NCBI GenBank assembly: GCA_016801885.1
Contig: CM028882.1
Location: 15,083,047 to 15,147,046, forward strand
Source of the DNA: Toxotes chatareus
Lineage: Eukaryota; Chordata; Actinopteri; Toxotidae
Direction of reading: 5' to 3'
DNA: 64,000 nt
Shown: in pieces, positions 59,860 through 64,000 of the stretch
Position numbering within the stretch: the stretch's first letter is position 1
How the letters are laid out: the number at the start of each line of letters is the position of its first letter
Notes under the pieces: generated by a model
Seen by the model: only the letters and a program-made list of their open reading frames with translations
Told to the model about the DNA's origin: nothing
Databases searched by the model: none
Made by a program: the position numbers and the translations under genes

Positions 59860-62669
59860 AAGGTGTCATACCGAGGGAGTCAAAGCTTCTCTCTGGACGG
59901 ATGTAGCCCACCATGACAACACTGAGAATCTCTCCATAAAAGTCTTCTTTGAATGTGTGAATCACATGGGTCTCCTGTAACAAAAAAAAAAAAAAAAAAA
60001 AGAAATAACATATTTTCGCGAGAGAACAACAAATGTCTAAATTTCCTACTTTGTATAGAAATGACTTGACCTGCCCCTGCATCTGAATTAAAAAAAATAT
60101 TAAGAAGTTGCTTAATAATCAAGTAATAATCAAATAGCATGACCATGTTGAGAACAGCTTTAAAAGATGTTTTATAGTTTAGGGTGTTGCTTCTGTGTGT
60201 CACACTGCTAGCTTTAGCCACTACTCTCTTATCAATACAAAGGATTTTCATTTTATAATGGACCTTGAACTTTTGCAAGCAACTTACATTCCATACCTCA
60301 AAGTGAACCCCATTATCAGCGCTGCTTTCTCCTTCTTGTGCAGTAATAAAACGCAAAGCTACCATGTGCTGGTTGTAAATTCTTATATTACTGACAGAAG
60401 GAAAAAAATTTAAACCAAACTTTAACGTTTGTATTTTTCATCAAAATCTATTGTACTATTTGACTATTGGCCCAACAGTTTTCATCTGACGCAAAACTGC
60501 TATTCTCAATATTTTATGGGCTTTTCCCGACAGCAGCCTTTCACCTCTTGTTGCCATGATTAAATGCTGTTGAGTTGTTCACAAGACTCATGACAAATTA
60601 AACTATTTAGTTAAATTTGTCCCAACATCCCTCTTTCTGTTTGACTCCAGAGGGACAGCACAAAAAAACTTCTGATAATTCAGTGTGACGTTCAGACCTC
60701 AGGCAATGGAATGAACTACAAAAATAGGAAACCTATGAAAGATGTTTAATATTCCTGAAAACCATATTGAAGCACAAATACAGAAAATTTCTCTTCTCAT
60801 AAATATATTAAATGAGACAAACCATGACACTGACATTAATCAGTCTCTTTAACATTCTGCAACCAGCATTCATGTGCAATCATGAATGAAACCACGCTGA
60901 CTGATCAATCATTTATACTTTAATGAACGCACACATTCTTTTAGGACAAGATGTTCACTCTATTTAGAGTGAGTGTGTATGTATAACATGACGTCAATTC
61001 TGGTTATTCATTTTTCTTTTGCTGTTCAAATTTTTTGTTATACCACTGTAAGAAATTCGAATTTGAGCTGTGTAGGAGGAAGTGGGCTTGTGACCAGACC
61101 ACCATTGCCTTAAAACCCTGGATTATCAAAGACTATGTGTCCTCTTATACATAAATTTTCAATGTGCACACTTTCTCTGACTAAAAAAAAAAAAACACTT
61201 TGCAGTGAATGTTGCTTTTCCTGTACTCACCATGGACTTCTTAGTATTTTTGTAGTAAGGGTTCCAGCCAATGCTCATCACCATTTTGTGGACATCCCCA
61301 TTGCCCACGCAGGCCCAACCGTAATAGATTCCTGTGCTGATATCTGCCGGAAGATTGTCCACCACTGAGTCTGGAAAGTTGGCTGGAGGTCGGAAGGACA
61401 ATGGCAGAAAGATTCAGAAGAAGGAAAGAAAAAGGTTAGCATGTAAGGTCAGCTAGAGAACTGTTCTCCCTGAAATTAAGTTTGTTTCTTGCTCAATGGT
61501 ACTTCAAAGCAGATGAAGACTTTTTTTAAGCAGAGAACACTATCTATTTTGAGAAAACTTTTGACTAGCCCCACGTAACCAGGGGTAGAAGTTCATCCAC
61601 AAAATTTTCTTTAATATTGTTGTTAAGGAATCTGTTACAGTTCTCACTTTTCACAAAATACGTGGATACTAAAGGAAATCCATCGGAAGATTGGCATAGT
61701 TAGACACAAACCTCCTTTGTAAAAGCTGACATTATTTGTTAAACAATTTTCTTTATGTTCTTTATATTCATTGGACTTCTTTGTTCCTTTTGTTGGGATA
61801 AAATAAACTGCTTGAAAGAGCACTGTGAACTGTCTCTTATAGAAAAACAGGAAACTTTTCTTGGAATTTTCTGGATTTTGGATCTTGTGCCTCAGTAATG
61901 TTTGCTAGTGTTTCACTTTATCTCAAAATCATAACTAAAGTCTTCAAAAATATTTTGAAAGGACAAAACACTAATTTCAGTCGCCAGTTTTATTACAGTA
62001 TTTAATGCCATTGAACACTGTGTGTCCTCTGAGGTTAAATGTCAGGGTAATAAAGAGAATAACAACAATAGACCATTAATATTTACAAGGTTAATATGTA
62101 CTTCTAAATAGATATGAAAGATGGGGACAAAATGATTAAGTTATACAGTATTTATTTGCGTATTTTCATCCGTAAGATCCGAAACGGCTACAAATTTCTG
62201 GAACCTCCGTCGTTACATAATAGCTATTATTTCGGTAAATAACTGTTTTCATTATCTGCCAAGTTCCGTTAGTCAACTCACTTTTACCGCAAACAAAAAA
62301 AAGCGATGCGCACTTGTTGCGTAAAACGGTGTCGTCATCAATAGGTCGCCAGCAACTAACTAGTATGAATGAACAGTAATCAGTATCTGCCCATTAATCA
62401 GGTGGCGGACATATAGGTCATGACAGACACAGACTACCAATGCTATCTTTATTATCAATCTTTATTCTGTGGTTTCCTGGCTCCGCGTCAGTAAGGCACG
62501 ATGCAGACTGACCTAGCGTTATCTGCGTGAGCTAAGGTACAGGTTACTGACAAGCTCCTATAAATTAATGGCAAATTATACCCTCACCTGTGGGAATCCC
62601 CAATTCTTTGCTTCCTCTCCCGAAGCCTCTGATGACCTCTCCCCGGCAGAAGTATGGAAGACTTTTCAT
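59453..62669 (-). CDS. rfk: rfk, riboflavin kinase (complete coding region, 4 exons)
   Basis: Flavokinase, which transfers phosphate from ATP to riboflavin to give FMN, the first step to flavin cofactors, in the cytosol; it is also known as a TNF-receptor/NADPH-oxidase adaptor. Four exons (62588-62669, 61231-61382, 59872-59974, 59453-59625) add to 510 bases: 169 residues plus stop. The chain runs MKSLPYFCRGEVIRGFGRGS, the ATP/Mg-binding IPTAN motif split by intron 1, STGIYYGWACVGNGDVHKM, NPYYKNTKKSM, then HTFKEDFYGEIL with the likely catalytic Glu. The C-terminus carries a Ser/Thr-rich stretch before MNGH that makes it somewhat longer than the roughly 155-residue mammalian enzyme. It is tail-to-tail with pcsk5, as in mammals. 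Confidence 0.96.
59817..59859 (-). repeat. CT and CA microsatellite just after the rfk exon 3 donor
   Basis: On the minus strand this reads CT repeats then CA repeats, starting about 12 bases into intron 3 of rfk. Confidence 0.95.
59872..59974 (-). CDS. rfk: rfk exon 3
   Basis: Reads ETHVIHTFKEDFYGEILSVV then MVGYIRPERSFDSL. The Glu of FYGE is the likely general base. The acceptor follows a long poly-T run, and the donor gtatga is followed within about 12 bases by CT and then CA repeats. Confidence 0.95.
59975..61230 (-). other. rfk intron 2
   Basis: No exon or transposon recognised, apart from the poly-T acceptor tract. Confidence 0.75.
59981..60001 (-). repeat. poly-T tract forming the rfk exon 3 acceptor
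   Basis: About 20 T on the minus strand directly before gttacag. Confidence 0.95.
61231..61382 (-). CDS. rfk: rfk exon 2
   Basis: Reads ANFPDSVVDNLPADISTGIY then YGWACVGNGDVHKM and MSIGWNPYYKNTKKSM. It completes the PTAN motif and holds the flavokinase core. The acceptor is gacctccag and the donor is gtgagt. Confidence 0.96.
61383..62587 (-). other. rfk intron 1
   Basis: No supported feature. Confidence 0.75.
62588..62669 (-). CDS. rfk: rfk exon 1
   Basis: The start ATG is at 62669-62667. Reads MKSLPYFCRGEVIRGFGRGS then KELGIPT. The donor is gtgagg. This start matches the conserved N-terminus of vertebrate riboflavin kinases. Confidence 0.95.
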
Positions 62670-63130
62670 GACTAGTTTCCTGATAATACTTGACTGTCTT
62701 AGACTGACGCTACAGAATGACCTCGAACGGCACAAGGAAGTCGAACTGGCTAATCACCCAGCGGTACACTGTCGACTAGCACGTCTGACAGTTAGCAAGA
62801 CTGAAATCTTAGTCTTGTGGCGTTCAAAGTCCGTCCTTGTGTTTAGTTGTGGCTTCACCCGCCTTAACAGTTTGCTCGACCTGGGTAAAGTTTAACCTTA
62901 GTCCCTGAACAGCGACGGTAACAGTTCACTAACTAAGCTAGCTAAGCTAACTGCTGTTAGCTTCATCAGAGGCACCCTGTTCCTAAAACGCTTTTATCCA
63001 CAGCTGCTCGTTGTACAGTACTTGAGATTGACAGTCCCGGTTTCTCTCGGGTCCACTCGCAGTATAAGGGTGAAAATGAAGCCCCGGTGCTTTCAGAGAG
63101 CCGGCGGTGTTACATGTGTTGTACACATCT
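62670..63130 (-). promoter_or_regulatory. rfk: probable rfk 5' UTR and promoter region
   Basis: Moderately CpG-containing sequence immediately upstream of the rfk start codon, with no other gene visible. I see no clear TATA box, as expected for a housekeeping gene. The extent is inferred only from position and composition. Confidence 0.4.
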
Positions 63131-64000
63131 GCGTCCGTAACGCATCTGCTGATGTCATTGACCGCATGACCAAACCACGGGCAGGGAGTCACATGTTGCC
63201 TTCAAGTGTTGTAGGAAATGTAGCCTTACAAAATGATGCATTCCAAGATCCTACTATGGAAAGCCAACTCAGATTTTCAGCAGGATCCTCTAAAAGTCCA
63301 AGTTGTGCCCTTGGGTGGTGGGAACTCACAAAATGTACAGTACACTATCCTTATAATCCTGCAAACGCTGACTTGCAGCTACTCCTGTGTCGCAGATCCT
63401 GGTTTGTTTGTTCATCATGCGAGTGTTTCCCAGCTCAGCAAATTTTAATTAATAAAATAAAATCTATCTTCGACCAGTACAATAAGTGTACTGACTTTCT
63501 TTTTATAAATAAAATCTTAAGTCATTCTTTACCAGCCCATATTTTTCATTACAATAATCATTATCACTAATAATCACTAAATTCTCACCAAGCCAGCGAT
63601 AACAGTGAGGTTTGTTGGTAGCTCCTTTGGTATTTGACTCCAACCACAAGAGGGTGACATATCCTTTCCTGAGAACTCAAATCCTGTAGTGCAGAGGTGT
63701 CCAAACTGTTATACTGAGACTGTGTTCACACATAAAGGTCAATGTCACACGTGTACAGGAGCATGTAGATGCTAAATAATCAGACCAGAAATTTACACGG
63801 ACGTGTGTTTATTTAACTTATTTTTATTATTATTTCTACATTTCTTGTTTGGACATATACAGTTATGCATAGAGTCTAGAAGCAGTATAAAAACTATGTC
63901 TAGAATGATTTTAAATTTCACGTAGAAAAAACGTCCACAACGACCACATTTGGACTACAATTAGCCCTTATTCAGAGGTCCTGTGGACGTCAATACTGGA
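63131..64000. other. intergenic sequence beyond rfk
   Basis: No gene recognised. gcagaggtgtccaaact near 63691 resembles a hAT-type terminus (cagrggtgtccaaact), but no second end is seen within the window. Confidence 0.4.

Noticed and set aside
63022..63570. A 182-codon open frame upstream of rfk
   Set aside because: No recognisable domain; it lies over the likely rfk promoter and AT-rich flank.
1..64000. CRISPR arrays, prokaryotic operons, rRNA, tRNA or viral genes
   Set aside because: None seen; the regularly spaced repeats are microsatellites, and the DNA is clearly vertebrate nuclear.

Overview
The window is nuclear DNA of a ray-finned fish, most likely a percomorph teleost. The evidence is spliced vertebrate genes with GT-AG introns, abundant CA/TG microsatellites, and interspersed repeats typical of teleosts. 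There is no operon structure and no prokaryotic feature. Nearly all of the long open frames other than those described here are shadows of exons or of simple repeats.

Positions 1171-49276 (+) hold most of one gene, proprotein convertase subtilisin/kexin type 5 (pcsk5; a or b copy not resolved). I could place 32 exons of the long membrane-bound form (PC5B) plus one alternative terminal exon for the short soluble form (PC5A). The window opens inside the catalytic domain: the catalytic Asp lies upstream, while the catalytic His, oxyanion Asn and catalytic Ser are in exons 1, 3 and 4. Exons 5-6 complete the protease domain, exons 6-9 make the P domain, exons 10-31 make a very long furin-like cysteine-rich domain, and exon 32 encodes the transmembrane segment and an acidic cytoplasmic tail. 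The exon lengths add up to one uninterrupted frame of 1669 codons plus stop. The PC5A path through the alternative exon gives 704 codons plus stop.

Positions 49277-59452 are intergenic. They hold the likely pcsk5 3' UTR, a CpG-rich candidate promoter with splice-like sites (about 51.1-52.8 kb), a degenerate 210-bp tandem repeat (53.0-53.4 kb), an apparently intact Tc1/mariner-type element with a 357-residue DD37E transposase (54147-55486, TA-flanked, near-identical ends), and a decayed hAT-like relic (55.8-56.4 kb).

Positions 62669 down to 59453 (-) hold all four coding exons of riboflavin kinase (rfk, 169 aa). Tail-to-tail pcsk5 and rfk matches the PCSK5-RFK neighbourhood known in mammals, so this is conserved synteny. 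PC5 cleaves secreted precursors in the secretory pathway and at the cell surface; riboflavin kinase makes FMN in the cytosol. The two share a neighbourhood, not a pathway.

The most unusual signals are the conserved PC5A exon, the repeated placement of CA/TG microsatellites right at pcsk5 and rfk splice sites, the young DD37E transposon, and the possible unannotated transcript at 51-53 kb. I found no clearly new biological system. All identifications were made by reading, without database searches.
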